Below, piece after piece: positions 47,226-55,961 of a DNA stretch of 64,000 nucleotides. A model generated the notes under the pieces. That model ran no database searches and was not told where the DNA came from. It was given only the letters and a program-made list of their open reading frames with translations. Positions within the stretch are counted from its first letter, which is position 1. The number at the start of each line of letters is the position of its first letter. The stretch is from Dehalococcoidia bacterium. Its GTDB lineage: Bacteria > Chloroflexota > Dehalococcoidia > UBA2979. The position numbers and the translations under genes were made by a program. The stretch covers positions 124,001 to 188,000 of the forward strand of contig SHYS01000001.1 of assembly GCA_009692685.1 (NCBI GenBank), in the 5' to 3' direction.

Positions 47226-48114
47226 GGCCCTGTCAGAACTCAGGCCTCGTAGGCGACGGCGTCGCCGATGGGGTCACGTGGTCGTCACACCGCACGCATG
47301 TCCTTGATCAACGTCCGCCAGCGGGACATGAACACCTCACGCCGCGCTGACGACGATGGAATGGTCTTGTCGATCCTGAAATAGTTGTACACCTCGTCGA
47401 ACGCTGTGCAGAAACGCGATGCTGACTCGAAGTTGCCGAACCACAGCATTGGGTAATAGCGCTGTTTCAGCGGCCGATGCGATTGTTCAGTCCGGTTGTT
47501 CAGGTAGCGGTCGCGTCGATGCACCGCCTTGCGGCAGCAGATCCAGCGGATCGCCTTGGGGTACGAGCCGTGATGATCGGTCGTCACCCGCAGGGGGCGC
47601 CGCGATCGCGATGCTCGCTGAGCATCGAATCGAGCAGCTGACCATCGCGATCGATCGCCCGGTACAAGTAGCACCAGCGCCCGGAGACCTTCACATATGT
47701 CTCGTCCAGATACCACGAACGGCCGCCGTGCCCCTGACGACGCGTTCGAAGGTCGGCGCTGATGAGCGGTGCAAAGCGGAACTCCCAGGCGCGGATCGTC
47801 TCGTGCGAAACGTCGTAGCCGCGCTGCAGCAGCAACTCCGCGACGTCTCGCAGACCCAGCTTGTAGCGGAGGCGCCACAGCACCGCGAGCAGAACGATGT
47901 CGGTTGGGAACTGCAGTTCGTTGAAGAGAGTGCCGGTGCGCTCGTTGAACCGTCGCCGGCAGCTGGTGCACGAGAACAGACGGTAGCCGAGCGCCGTCCG
48001 CTGTCTCCGCCGACGTGCGGCGGTCGCTTGGCAGTGCGGGCAGCTCATCGGCGCGCTCCTCGTCTCAGATGGACGAGGCTATACTCAGGACCGACCCGGA
48101 GTTCTGACAGAACC
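47226..48114. mobile_element. IS6-family insertion sequence, decayed
   Basis: Imperfect terminal inverted repeats: left end GGCCCTGTCAGAACTC (47226-47241) and right end, read on the minus strand, GGTTCTGTCAGAACTC (48099-48114), 14 of 16 identical. The GG-x-x-CTGT start is typical of IS6 elements. The length of 889 bases fits the family after a small internal deletion. The 8 bases outside each end (CTCGCGGA and CCTGCTCG) do not match, so no target duplication remains. Confidence 0.8.
47285..48048 (-). pseudogene. IS6-family transposase with internal deletion and frameshift
   Basis: From ATG 48048: a zinc ribbon (CPHCQATAARRRRQRTALGYRLFSCTSC), the helix-turn-helix YKLGLRDVAELLLQRGYDVSHETIRAWEFRF, and the first catalytic Asp in WYLDETYVKVSGRWCYLYRAIDRDGQLLDSMLSEHRD. 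The frame then breaks near 47600. In the next frame the rest continues: VTTDHHGSYPKAIRW (second Asp) and YLNNRTEQSHRPLKQRYYPM (catalytic Glu). Around 18-20 codons normally between these parts are missing. All three DDE residues survive, but the product cannot be made as one chain. Confidence 0.85.
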
Positions 48115-48154
48115 CCTGCTCGCTCAGTAGATGCGGCCACTTTGTGGCCAAATG

Positions 48155-48186
48155 AGAAGGGCCCACGCATTTGCGAGGGCCCTTCT
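48155..48186 (-). terminator. terminator of tRNA-Asp
   Basis: A 10-bp perfect stem, AGAAGGGCCC (48155-48164) with GGGCCCTTCT (48177-48186), 11 bases beyond the tRNA 3' end. A second smaller hairpin GGCCAC/GTGGCC lies further on at 48135-48149. A short T-rich stretch (TCATTT on the minus strand) follows the first stem. Confidence 0.75.
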
Positions 48187-48197
48187 AGATTCAGAAA

Positions 48198-48274
48198 TGG
48201 CGACCCCGAGCGGATTCGAACCGCCGATCTCCACCGTGACAGGGTGGCATGCTAGGCCGCTGCACCACGGGGCC
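48198..48274 (-). tRNA. tRNA-Asp (GTC)
   Basis: 77 bases including an encoded CCA. The acceptor stem is GGCCCCG paired with CGGGGTC (one G-T pair), discriminator G. The anticodon arm is CCACC-CTGTCAC-GGTGG with anticodon GTC. The T arm contains GGTTCGAATCC. Read on the minus strand it begins at 48274. It sits between the IS6 element and a divergent small-membrane-protein gene. Confidence 0.97.
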
Positions 48275-48285
48275 GCGAGGAATCC

Positions 48286-48314
48286 ATCTTGGCAGTAAGA
48301 GCCACGCTGGTCAA
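48286..48314 (-). promoter_or_regulatory. putative promoter of tRNA-Asp
   Basis: On the minus strand, TTGACC (48309-48314) and CAAGAT (48286-48291) are separated by 17 bases; the -10 ends 11 bases before the tRNA 5' end. The -10 is weak. Confidence 0.45.
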
Positions 48315-48366
48315 CGTGGCACCCTTCGCCTTCCGCGCCGTCGAGGGCTTCGCTACACTCGCCTCG

Positions 48367-48627
48367 ATGCCCACCACCCCTCGCCGCCGCGATTCCGGCG
48401 TCCGCCGCCGACTTCCGCCGCGCCCAACCTTCGCCGCCACGCCGGTCGAGGTGACGCTTGCGCCGGGTGAAGACGCGCGCCAGCGTCGCGAGATGGAGCG
48501 CGCGCATGCCGCCTCGGTGCGTGAATCGCGGTACATGGTGGCCGAGCTGAAGCGCGTGGTTGGCGTCACCACGACGTGCGTCGGTATGCTCGTGGTCCTT
48601 GCGGTCATCCAGCAGATGGCACAGTAG
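48367..48627 (+). CDS. small tail-anchored membrane protein
   Basis: 86 residues from ATG 48367; the frame opens at 48289 but that part overlaps the tRNA promoter. An Arg/Pro-rich head (PTTPRRRDSGVRRRLPPRPTF) and a charged middle (EDARQRREMERAHAASVRESRYMVAELKRV) precede one C-terminal membrane helix (VGVTTTCVGMLVVLAVIQQM). No family recognised. It converges on the zinc-ribbon gene at 48640. Confidence 0.55.
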   Translation: MPTTPRRRDSGVRRRLPPRPTFAATPVEVTLAPGEDARQRREMERAHAASVRESRYMVAELKRVVGVTTTCVGMLVVLAVIQQMAQ

Positions 48628-48639
48628 GCGCACCGGCCG

Positions 48640-49170
48640 CTACCTGAGGCGTCCCCAGGCCACCACGGCCGCCATGACGACCAGCAGCGTCCCGAGCAGA
48701 TCGCGCGCCACCAGGTCGACGCCGCCCGCGAGCGAGAGCCTTACCAAGTCAGCCAGCAGCAGTGATGCCACCGCCGCCGCCTGCATCGGCACGCCGCGCT
48801 TGCCCCGAGTGGCACGCGTCAGCGCCTCGGCCACCGCGCCGCCGAGGGCGGAGCCGGCGAAGACCGCGAGCGAGAGAAAGAGGAAGCCGCCGACACCAAC
48901 CGGCACTAGGAACGCGCCAACGATGCCCAACCCCAGGCCGAGGCCAATCGCCACCGCAGCTGCGCGCAGGTAGTGCGAGGCCCCGAGCTCGTACATCACG
49001 GGCCGGCGCAGCTGCGCGCAATCCGGGCAGCGTGTGCCGGCCGGCGTGAACGCCAGGCAGCGAGGACAGATCAGCGTGTCGCAGCGCCCGCAGCGCAGCG
49101 CCGACTCCACAGACGGGTGACGCTGGCAGTACGTCACCTCCTCGGCGGGGGTGGGGACCGTCGAAGTCAT
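48640..49170 (-). CDS. zinc-ribbon membrane protein
   Basis: 176 residues. The N-terminus TYCQRHPSVESALRCGRCDTLICPRCLAFTPAGTRCPDCA has the C-x2-H/C-x-x-C spacing of B-box-like zinc fingers often found before rhomboid or other membrane domains. Three to four membrane helices follow (YLRAAAVAIGLGLGLGIVGAFLVPVGVGGFLFLSLAVFAG, QAAAVASLLLADLV, LLGTLLVVMAAVVAW). No catalytic motif is visible. It is the last gene of the recA-to-PHP cluster, 14 bases after the PHP gene. Confidence 0.75.
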   Translation of the reverse strand: MTSTVPTPAEEVTYCQRHPSVESALRCGRCDTLICPRCLAFTPAGTRCPDCAQLRRPVMYELGASHYLRAAAVAIGLGLGLGIVGAFLVPVGVGGFLFLSLAVFAGSALGGAVAEALTRATRGKRGVPMQAAAVASLLLADLVRLSLAGGVDLVARDLLGTLLVVMAAVVAWGRLR

Positions 49171-49184
49171 CGCGCTAACTCGGC

Positions 49185-50045
49185 CTACGCGGGGGTCGGC
49201 TCGGGCACCGCACAGCCCGCCGCGCGCGCCACCTCGAGGAAGGCGTGCACCACGGAGTCGGGCAGCGGAATGTCGCCCGGCTCACGCTCGTCCGGGTTGC
49301 CGAGCGCGTGGTAGTCGGAGCCGCCGAGGGCGAACAGCCCCAGGCGCTCGGCGAGCCCTCGCAGGGACTCCACCAGAGGCGGCTCGTAGGCCTTGTAGTA
49401 GACCTCCATCCCGAATAGCCCGTGGGAGGACAGCATCGCCGCCACGGCCTCGTACTCCTTCGTGAAGGATGGGTGAGCGAAGACCGGCAAGCCGCCAGCA
49501 TCGCGGATCATCGTGATCGCGTCGGCGGGGCCGATCGTGTCGCGCTCGACGTAGGCCGGCATGCCGCGCGCGAGGAAGCGGTCGAACGCCTCGTTGACGG
49601 AGGCGACGTGGCCCTGCTCCATCAGCGCGAGCGCGAGGTGCGGCCGGCCGACTGCCGCCTCGCCCGCCAGCTCGAGGACGCGGTCCCAGGAGATCGGCGC
49701 ACCCGCGGCCTTGAGGGCGGCCACCATGTCGATGCCCCGCTGCTGGCGGCCCTGTCTGAAGCTGTCCAGCTCAGCCGCCAGCAGCGCGTTCGACCCATCG
49801 ATGAACAACCCGAGCATGTGCAGCTCGGTCCCCGGGAGGTCACACGAGATCTCGACGGCCGGCACGAGGAGGAACCCGGGGTAGCGCGCAGCAGCCGCTT
49901 GCGCCTCGGGTAGACTGGCCAGCGTGTCGTGGTCCGAGAGCGCCATCACGCGCACGCCTCGGGAGGCGGCGAGGTCGACGAGCTCGGTCGGCGTCAGGCG
50001 GCCGTCCGAGTACGTGGAGTGCATGTGGAAGTCACCGATGCTCAC
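49185..50045 (-). CDS. PHP-domain phosphoesterase (RNase AM/TrpH-like)
   Basis: 286 residues from GTG. FHMHSTYSDGRLTPTELVDLAASRGVRVMALSDHDTL is the PHP start with the first metal ligands; VPAVEISCDLPGTELHMLGLF, GLPVFAHPSF and LGGSDYHALGNPDE supply the others. The order and length match YciV/TrpH, a 3',5'-nucleoside bisphosphate phosphatase and 5'-3' exoribonuclease that matures rRNA 5' ends. Its place downstream of RNase Y and YmdB fits an RNA-processing role. The GTG has no strong ribosome site. Confidence 0.85.
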   Translation of the reverse strand: MSIGDFHMHSTYSDGRLTPTELVDLAASRGVRVMALSDHDTLASLPEAQAAAARYPGFLLVPAVEISCDLPGTELHMLGLFIDGSNALLAAELDSFRQGRQQRGIDMVAALKAAGAPISWDRVLELAGEAAVGRPHLALALMEQGHVASVNEAFDRFLARGMPAYVERDTIGPADAITMIRDAGGLPVFAHPSFTKEYEAVAAMLSSHGLFGMEVYYKAYEPPLVESLRGLAERLGLFALGGSDYHALGNPDEREPGDIPLPDSVVHAFLEVARAAGCAVPEPTPA

Positions 50046-50078
50046 GCGCTCACCCCTCGGTCTGGCCTATCGTTCTGC

Positions 50079-50873
50079 TTATTGTTCCGACGAACTGCGT
50101 ACCACGCAGCGGCGGTCCACCCGCTCGATGTGCGTGGCGAGGCCCGTCGCGTCGTCCACGTCGATGAACACAGCGTTCATCACGGCATCTCCGCCAGCCG
50201 CCACCGGCAGGCGAGTCGGCATGCTGGTGAGGAAGCGGGTGAGCACCGCATCGACATCGTCGCCGATGATGGAGTCGACGGCACCAGCCATTCCAACGTC
50301 GGTGACCATCGCGGTGCCCTTTGGCAGAATCCGCGCGTCGGCTGTCGGCACGTGGGTGTGCGTCCCGACGACCGCAGCCACCCGCCCATCGAGGTACCAG
50401 GCGAGCGCCTGCTTCTCGCTCGTGGCCTCTGCGTGGAAGTCCACGAGCACGACGTTCCCCTGGGGCACCTCGTCAAGGAGGCGATCGGCGACGCGGAACG
50501 GATCATCCACCTGGACAGGCATGAACGTCCGCCCCATCAGGTTGATGACCGTCAGGCGGCCCAGACTGAAGAGGCCTCGACCGGGCGCGATGCCGGGATA
50601 GTTGGCGGGGCGCAGCACGGGCAGCACTCCAGCCTCGAGGTCTGCGACGAACTCGCGGACGTCGTAGATGTGGTTGCCGGAGGAGAGCACGTCCGCCCCG
50701 GAGGCGAGCAGCTCCTTCGCGAGGCGTGCCGTGAGCCCTCGACCGGCGGCGGCGTTCTCGGCGTTGACCACGACAAAATCGACGCGTAACTCATCTCGCA
50801 GAGGCCGCAACAGCTGCGCCAGCGCGTCGCGGCCGGGCCGGCCGACGACATCGCCGACCATCAGCGCTCGCAT
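50079..50873 (-). CDS. ymdB: YmdB-type metallophosphoesterase (TIGR00282)
   Basis: 264 residues from ATG 50873 (the frame opens further upstream, inside rny). MVGDVVGRPGRDALAQLL, VVNAENAAAGRGLTARLAKELLASGADVLSSGNHIYD, VVLVDFHAEATSEKQALAWYLDGRVAAVVGTHTHVPTADARIL and TAMVTDVGMAGAVDSIIG are the family blocks with the di-metal ligands. The B. subtilis homologue is a cyclic-nucleotide phosphodiesterase. It lies 10 bases after rny, the standard rny-ymdB order. Confidence 0.93.
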   Translation of the reverse strand: MRALMVGDVVGRPGRDALAQLLRPLRDELRVDFVVVNAENAAAGRGLTARLAKELLASGADVLSSGNHIYDVREFVADLEAGVLPVLRPANYPGIAPGRGLFSLGRLTVINLMGRTFMPVQVDDPFRVADRLLDEVPQGNVVLVDFHAEATSEKQALAWYLDGRVAAVVGTHTHVPTADARILPKGTAMVTDVGMAGAVDSIIGDDVDAVLTRFLTSMPTRLPVAAGGDAVMNAVFIDVDDATGLATHIERVDRRCVVRSSSEQ

Positions 50874-50883
50874 GACTGCACGC

Positions 50884-52416
50884 CTAGTGCGCGACCGCCG
50901 TGGCGCGTGTCTCCCGCACCACCGTGACGCGAATGATTCCCGGGTACTGCATCGTCTCTTCGATCTTCTTGGACACATCGCGTGCGAGGCGCATCGCATC
51001 CACGTCGTCGATGCGCTCTGGCTCGACGATGATGCGCACCTCGCGGCCGGCCTGGATAGCGAACGACTGAGCGACGCCGTCGAAGGAGTTGGCGATCGCC
51101 TCGAGGGACTCAAGGCGTCGGACGTACTCGTCAGCGGATTCGCGGCGGGCGCCCGGGCGGCTACCCGACATCGCGTCCGCGATGATCACGATGAGGGCCT
51201 CGGTGGTCTCCGGACGCACTTCCTCGTGGTGGGCTTCGATGCAGTGGATCACGTCGCGCGGGATGGCGAACCGCTTCGCGATGTCGGCCCCGATCGAGGC
51301 GTGGGTGCCCTCCTGCTCCCGGTCGACAGCCTTGCCGAGGTCGTGGAGCAACCCGCCGACGCGCGCAATCTCGACATCGGCACCGATCTCGGAGGCAACT
51401 GCCGCCGCCAACCACGACGTCTCCACCGCGTGGCGGAGCTGGTTCTGTCCGTAGGAGAAGCGAAACCGCAACCTGCCGAGGGTCTTGATGATCTCCGGGT
51501 GCAGCCCCGTGACTTCGGCGTCGAGCATCGCCTGCTCGCCGGCCTCCACGATCATGCGGTCCACGTCGGCGCGCGCGCGCTCGACGGCCTCCTCGATGCG
51601 GGTGGGCTGGATACGTCCGTCCTGAATCAGGCGGCTGAGGGCGACGCGAGCGATCTCGCGGCGCACCGGGTCGAACCCGGAGACCGTCACCACCTCAGGG
51701 GTGTCGTCGATGATGATGTCACAGCCGGTCGCCGCCTCGAAGGCGCGGATGTTGCGCCCTTCGCGACCGATGATGCGGCCTTTGATGTCGTCCGATGGGA
51801 TGGGGATAATCGAGACCGTCGTTTCGGCGGTCAGCTCCGAGGTCATGCGCTGCATGACGGTTGCCAGGGTCTTGCGCGCGCGCGAGTCCGCCTCGGCGCG
51901 GGCGCTCGCCTCCATGGCGCGTACGCGGCGGCCGGTCTCGTCTCGCATCTCGGCGTCGAGTTCGCGCAGCAGGATCTCACGCGCCTCGTCGCGAGTGAGG
52001 TTGGCGACCCGCTCGAGCTCACCCTGAAGCGCCTCGCTGCGCTCGCCCAGCTCGCGTTCGGTCCGTTCGAGGGCGGTCTGACGATCGCGCACGGACTGCT
52101 CGGAGCGTTCGAGCGTCTCGGCGCGACGCTCGATGGCCTCTTCACGTTGCTCGAGGCGGCGTTCGGCGCGGCTTGCCTCGCGACGTGACTCACGGAGCGC
52201 GTCCTCGGCCTCCTTGCGGAAGCGGATCGCGTCTTCTTGCACCTCGACCTCTTTGGCGCGCCGCGTCGCCTCGGCGGCGGAGATGATGCGCTCGGCGTCC
52301 TGCTCGGCGCGTTGCGTGACGCCTGAGGCGTTACCGCGCTGCCAGACGTAGACGACAATTGCGCCAACGGCGAAGCCAACCACGCCGAGGAGCGCGCTTA
52401 AGGCAGGGGTATCCAT
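50884..52416 (-). CDS. rny: ribonuclease Y
   Basis: 510 residues from ATG 52416. One N-terminal membrane helix (SALLGVVGFAVGAIVVYVW), a long coiled coil (residues ~25-180, rich in Glu/Arg), the KH domain PIPSDDIKGRIIGREGRNIRAFEAATGCDIIIDDTPEVVTVSGFDPVRRE near 200, and the HD domain with GGLLHDLGKAVDREQEGTHASIGADIAKRF near 350. It is the membrane-bound endonuclease that starts mRNA decay in many Gram-positives. Upstream are a strong leader hairpin and a 9-C/9-G run. Confidence 0.96.
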   Translation of the reverse strand: MDTPALSALLGVVGFAVGAIVVYVWQRGNASGVTQRAEQDAERIISAAEATRRAKEVEVQEDAIRFRKEAEDALRESRREASRAERRLEQREEAIERRAETLERSEQSVRDRQTALERTERELGERSEALQGELERVANLTRDEAREILLRELDAEMRDETGRRVRAMEASARAEADSRARKTLATVMQRMTSELTAETTVSIIPIPSDDIKGRIIGREGRNIRAFEAATGCDIIIDDTPEVVTVSGFDPVRREIARVALSRLIQDGRIQPTRIEEAVERARADVDRMIVEAGEQAMLDAEVTGLHPEIIKTLGRLRFRFSYGQNQLRHAVETSWLAAAVASEIGADVEIARVGGLLHDLGKAVDREQEGTHASIGADIAKRFAIPRDVIHCIEAHHEEVRPETTEALIVIIADAMSGSRPGARRESADEYVRRLESLEAIANSFDGVAQSFAIQAGREVRIIVEPERIDDVDAMRLARDVSKKIEETMQYPGIIRVTVVRETRATAVAH

Positions 52417-52440
52417 CGAGAGACTCCGAATCCGGGAGAA

Positions 52441-52468
52441 CGCTCGTCGCGCGATCCGCGCGCGAGCG
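52441..52468 (-). promoter_or_regulatory. leader hairpin of rny
   Basis: CGCTCG-T-CGCGCG pairs with CGCGCG-CGAGCG across the loop ATC: 12 bp with one bulged base, in the 5' leader 24 bases upstream of the rny start. On the minus strand, upstream of it lie a run of nine G (52515-52523) and TAGGAT (52506-52511), a candidate -10. Such a hairpin in an RNase gene leader could be a target for autoregulation. Confidence 0.6.
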
Positions 52469-52544
52469 GGAGAAACATCGAGGGCTGACTGCTCACCCTT
52501 TCCGTATCCTAGCACCCCCCCCCGGTCCAGCACGTCATAGAGGG

Positions 52545-53156
52545 CTATTCGCTCTCGTTCTCTGGTCCCTTGGTGGCCGACTCAGATTCGAGGGCGCTCA
52601 TCACCTCGCGCACAGCTGAGGCCCCGAAGCCACGCCGTAACAGGTAGTCGCGCAGCCTCCGAGTCCGCACGCTGGCCTCGAGTCTGGAGAGCGAGCGCAG
52701 CCGCTTACGACCCGCCGCCAGTGCGGCGGCGCGATCGTCGTGTTCCTCGACGGCGGCCGCGGCATCGAGCACGCTCACGCCCTTTGAGCGCAGCTCGCGC
52801 CGCAGCAACGATGTCGACCGTTCGCGCCCCCGCATCCCCGCCACGTATGCGGAGGCCCACGCCCGGTCATCGAGGAACGGCGTGCCGATCAGCGTTGCGA
52901 GGGCGGCCTCGACCGCCTCCGGCGTATAGTGCCGCACGAGGCGCTTGCGTAGCTCCTCGGTGGGCAGCCCGCGGACCGACAGCAGCATGATCGCGCGCTG
53001 CAACGCAAGGCGCGCCTCCTCATCGAGCGACGCTTTATCGAAGTGGGCTTGCGCCGGTTGAGGCGACTCGTCCGCCACCTCGGCCGCAGCAGCAGCGGCC
53101 TCGAGGGCGGCACGCGCCGCAGCGTGTCGCTCCTCGAGGGTTCCATTCCCGTTCAC
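52545..53156 (-). CDS. recX: recombination regulator RecX
   Basis: 203 residues from GTG 53156, 28 bases after recA. The three RecX helical repeats are visible: ALQRAIMLLSVRGLPTEELRKRLVRHYTPEAVEAALATLIGTPFLDDRAWASAYV, RGRERSTSLLRRELRSKGVSVLDAAAAVEE and LRSLSRLEASVRTRRLRDYLLRRGFGASAVREVMSAL. It binds the RecA filament and limits its activity. The N-terminal 55 residues are Ala-rich and not typical. Confidence 0.88.
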   Translation of the reverse strand: MNGNGTLEERHAAARAALEAAAAAAEVADESPQPAQAHFDKASLDEEARLALQRAIMLLSVRGLPTEELRKRLVRHYTPEAVEAALATLIGTPFLDDRAWASAYVAGMRGRERSTSLLRRELRSKGVSVLDAAAAVEEHDDRAAALAAGRKRLRSLSRLEASVRTRRLRDYLLRRGFGASAVREVMSALESESATKGPENESE

Positions 53157-53184
53157 GATGTGATCCGCGGGTCCGGCGTCTCGT

Positions 53185-54297
53185 CTACAGGTCCGCCAGC
53201 GCGTCGACCTCGGCCTCGGCTGCCTCGGGCTCACCCTCGGCGCCGGGGAGGTCGGTCATCACGGGCGCGCCCTTGATGCCGGCTGCCGAGCGCACGCGCA
53301 GGGTGATCTCGTCAGTCATCTCCTGGTGTGCTCGCAGGAAGTCGCCGGCCGCGGCACGGCCCTGCCCGAGGCGGAGGTCGCCGTACGAGTAGAAGGCGCC
53401 CAGCTTCTTCACGATCTCGTACTGCGCCGCGAGGTCGAGAATGTCGCCCTCGCGATTGATACCGTGCTGGTCGCTAGTGAACATAATGTCAAACTCAGCC
53501 TGGCGGAACGGGGCGGCGACCTTGTTCTTGACAACCTTGCAGCGCACGCGGTTCCCGACGAACACGGTGCCCTGCTTCAGCGACTCCACGCGTCGGATCT
53601 CGATGCGGACCGAGGAGTAGAACTTCAGCGCACGGCCACCCGGGGTGACCTCGGGAGAGCCGAACATCACGCCGATCTTCTCGCGTAGCTGGTTGATGAA
53701 GACGAGCGCCGTGTTGGAGCGGGCGACGGCGCCGGTGAGCTTGCGCATCGCCTGCGACATGAGTCGCGCCTGCAGGCCGGGCATCGAGTCACCCATGTCG
53801 CCCTCGATCTCCGCGCGCGGCACTAGGGCGGCGACCGAGTCGACGATGACCACATCGAGGGCGTTTGAGCGGATCAGCGCCTCGCAGATTTCGAGGGCCT
53901 GCTCGCCAGTGTCCGGCTGGGAGATGAGCATGTCCTCGATGTTGATGCCGCACTGCGCGGCGTACTCGGGGTCGAGGGCGTGCTCGACATCGATGTAGGC
54001 CGCCATGCCGCCGTTGCGCTGCGCCTCGGCGATGATGTGCTGCGCCAGCGTTGACTTACCGGCCGACTCCGGGCCGTAGATTTCGGTGATGCGCCCTCGC
54101 GGGATGCCGCCCACGCCGAGGGCGATATCGAGTGACAGCGCGCCGGTGGGGATAGAGGAGACGGCCACCGAGGCACCCGGGTCGCCCAGGCGCATGATGG
54201 CGCCCTTGCCGTGCTCCTTGATGATAGTCTCAATTGCCTTGGTCAGATCCTCGCGGCGCTTTGCGACGCGAGATGATTCATCCATGATGTTGGGCAT
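53185..54297 (-). CDS. recA: recombinase RecA
   Basis: 370 residues. Walker [15 protein letters not shown] near residue 74, Walker [21 protein letters not shown] near 148, the DNA-binding loop 1 region [26 protein letters not shown] and loop 2 [28 protein letters not shown]. The C-terminal tail is acidic ([17 protein letters not shown]). It does homologous recombination and triggers LexA self-cleavage. Its promoter carries a consensus SOS box. Confidence 0.98.
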   Translation of the reverse strand: MPNIMDESSRVAKRREDLTKAIETIIKEHGKGAIMRLGDPGASVAVSSIPTGALSLDIALGVGGIPRGRITEIYGPESAGKSTLAQHIIAEAQRNGGMAAYIDVEHALDPEYAAQCGINIEDMLISQPDTGEQALEICEALIRSNALDVVIVDSVAALVPRAEIEGDMGDSMPGLQARLMSQAMRKLTGAVARSNTALVFINQLREKIGVMFGSPEVTPGGRALKFYSSVRIEIRRVESLKQGTVFVGNRVRCKVVKNKVAAPFRQAEFDIMFTSDQHGINREGDILDLAAQYEIVKKLGAFYSYGDLRLGQGRAAAGDFLRAHQEMTDEITLRVRSAAGIKGAPVMTDLPGAEGEPEAAEAEVDALADL

Positions 54298-54383
54298 GAC
54301 GGCCTCGACTTCCCTTCGTACCGTTGAGGAGCGCCTCGCGCAGAGCCCGAGAGCGTGTAGTCCGCGAGTGGCGACCGGCGGAG

Positions 54384-54410
54384 ACTATACGAACGGACGT
54401 TCGAAGTCAA
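54384..54410 (-). promoter_or_regulatory. recA promoter with LexA (SOS) box in the spacer
   Basis: On the minus strand, TTGACT (54405-54410) and TATAGT (54384-54389) flank a 15-base spacer; 54390-54403 in it is CGAACGGACGTTCG, a perfect CGAAC-N4-GTTCG Gram-positive-type LexA site. Bound LexA would block RNA polymerase directly. A second weaker half site, GAACACCTG, lies just upstream. The start codon is 86 bases downstream of the -10. Confidence 0.9.
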
Positions 54411-54516
54411 ACAGGTGTTCGTATAGTTACCCACAACGCATCACAACCTTGCCGCTGCGTCACATAGTAATGCGAATCGGCCCGGGAAGGCTGGCACGGC
54501 CATCGATATCGACGTC

Positions 54517-54798
54517 GTGGTGCGCCTGACCGTCGTGCTCACCACTCGGGGCGGTCGCGACGCGATTACCGGCCGGAACACCACGGCCGAGGGCGTGATC
54601 GTCGTGCGCGCTCGGGTGGCCGCCCCACCAGTCGATGGCCGCGCGAACGCCGCCCTCGATGGGCTACTCGCCGCCGCGCTGAACGTGCCGCCCTCGACGG
54701 TGCGTGTCGTCGCCGAGCAGATATCGCGGCGCAAGCAGGTCGAGGTGGAGGGGCTGAACTCGGAGGTGCTGATCGCGCGGTTGGAGGGTGGACGGTAA
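54517..54798 (+). CDS. DUF167 (YggU-like) protein
   Basis: 93 residues from GTG. VRLTVVLTTRGGRDAITGRNTTAEGVIVVRARVAAPPVDGRANAALDGLLAAALNVPPSTVRVVAEQISRRKQVEVEGL is the DUF167 fold (V-x-x-RA-x-P-x-DGRAN). Function unknown; the gene is often near yggT, proC and yggS, which lie here convergently just downstream on the other strand. Confidence 0.88.
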   Translation: MVRLTVVLTTRGGRDAITGRNTTAEGVIVVRARVAAPPVDGRANAALDGLLAAALNVPPSTVRVVAEQISRRKQVEVEGLNSEVLIARLEGGR

Positions 54799-54843
54799 CC
54801 CCTGATTCACGCCGCGGCCGCTTCCGGCCAGGTTACGAGCGCG

Positions 54844-55101
54844 CTACACGATAGCGCCTCGCTGCAGCGCCTGCGCGAGGACCTGCAGCAGGATAATTGC
54901 GACCATCGGGGTCAGGTCGATCATCCCGATCGCGGGGACGACCCGACGTAACGGACCCAATACCGGGTCGGTGAGCGCGTTCAGCACCTGCAGCACCGGC
55001 CCGTTCTGGTCGATCGGGAACCACGTGGCCAGAGAGCGGAAGAAGATCGCGAAGGTCAGGATCTGGAGGAAGAGCGCGAGCAGGCCAGCAATCTCGTACA
55101 C
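54844..55101 (-). CDS. yggT: YggT family membrane protein
   Basis: 85 residues from GTG. Two membrane segments, GLLALFLQILTFAIFFRSLATWFP and LTPMVAIILLQVLAQAL, enclose NALTDPVLGPLRRVVPAIGMID, the YggT signature. The family is linked to membrane-associated cell-division or osmotic functions in some bacteria. It is 8 bases after proC. Confidence 0.9.
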   Translation of the reverse strand: MYEIAGLLALFLQILTFAIFFRSLATWFPIDQNGPVLQVLNALTDPVLGPLRRVVPAIGMIDLTPMVAIILLQVLAQALQRGAIV

Positions 55102-55109
55102 GGCCGCTC

Positions 55110-55916
55110 CTAGCCTTCTTCTGCGAGGTCCTGCGCGCGTTCGAACGCCGCCTGGACCGCTTCATCGATGGCGGCGCGGAACCCCGCCGCCTCCAGCTCC
55201 GCCAGCGCCGCGGCCGTCGTCCCACCCGGGGAGGTAACCGCGTTGCGTAGGGCCGCCGGGTGTATACCGGTCTCGATGGCGTAACGCGCCGACCCGGCCA
55301 CCGTCGCGAGGACGAGCGAGGTCGCATCGGGCCGCTTCATACCGAGGCGCACCGCGGAATCGATGAGCGCCTCGATGAAGAGGTACACGTACCCCGGTCC
55401 TGAGCCGTGCAACGCCGTCGCGAGGTCGACCGACTCATCGTCGTGCACCTCGACCACCGCCGTCGCGACGGCATCGAGGATCTCGCGCACCCAGACGCGT
55501 TGCATGTCGGTGACGGACTTCGAGGCGTAGAAGACCGCCGCGCCCTGGCCGATGGCGGCGGGCAGGTTGGGCATCACGCGCACCGTCGCGCGGTGGTTCG
55601 CGGCGCGCTCGATGGTGGCGAGCGTCACCCCCGCGAGAATCGAGATGAGCACCGCCCCCGAGGGCACACGCCCGTGTAGCGGTGAAGCGGCCTCGGCGAG
55701 GTCCTGAGGCTTCACGGAGAGCAGCACGACATCGGCGCCGATGCAGGCGCTCTCCACGTCGTCGGTCACGCGCACGCCGTGCACAGAGAGCTCGGCACGT
55801 CGCGCGCCGGAGATTTCAGCTACTGCGATATCGCCCGGCGGAGCTACGTCGGCGCGCAGGATCGCGCGCAGGAAGGCCTCGCCCATAAACCCACCGCCGA
55901 TGATGCCGATGCGCAT
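55110..55916 (-). CDS. proC: pyrroline-5-carboxylate reductase
   Basis: 268 residues. [19 protein letters not shown] is the NADPH-binding Rossmann start; [35 protein letters not shown] and [44 protein letters not shown], and [21 protein letters not shown] are the standard ProC blocks. It makes proline from pyrroline-5-carboxylate. It lies between yggS and yggT, an old conserved order. Confidence 0.96.
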   Translation of the reverse strand: MRIGIIGGGFMGEAFLRAILRADVAPPGDIAVAEISGARRAELSVHGVRVTDDVESACIGADVVLLSVKPQDLAEAASPLHGRVPSGAVLISILAGVTLATIERAANHRATVRVMPNLPAAIGQGAAVFYASKSVTDMQRVWVREILDAVATAVVEVHDDESVDLATALHGSGPGYVYLFIEALIDSAVRLGMKRPDATSLVLATVAGSARYAIETGIHPAALRNAVTSPGGTTAAALAELEAAGFRAAIDEAVQAAFERAQDLAEEG

Positions 55917-55961
55917 TGCCGTTCTCGGCCTTTCGAATCGTCCACCGACCGTCGTGCGGAG

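Noticed and set aside
47584..47620. Programmed frameshift in the IS6 transposase
   Set aside because: Around 18-20 codons are missing at the break as well, so it is a deletion and not a recoding site.
47218..48122. Target-site duplication around the IS6 element
   Set aside because: The 8-base flanks CTCGCGGA and CCTGCTCG do not match.
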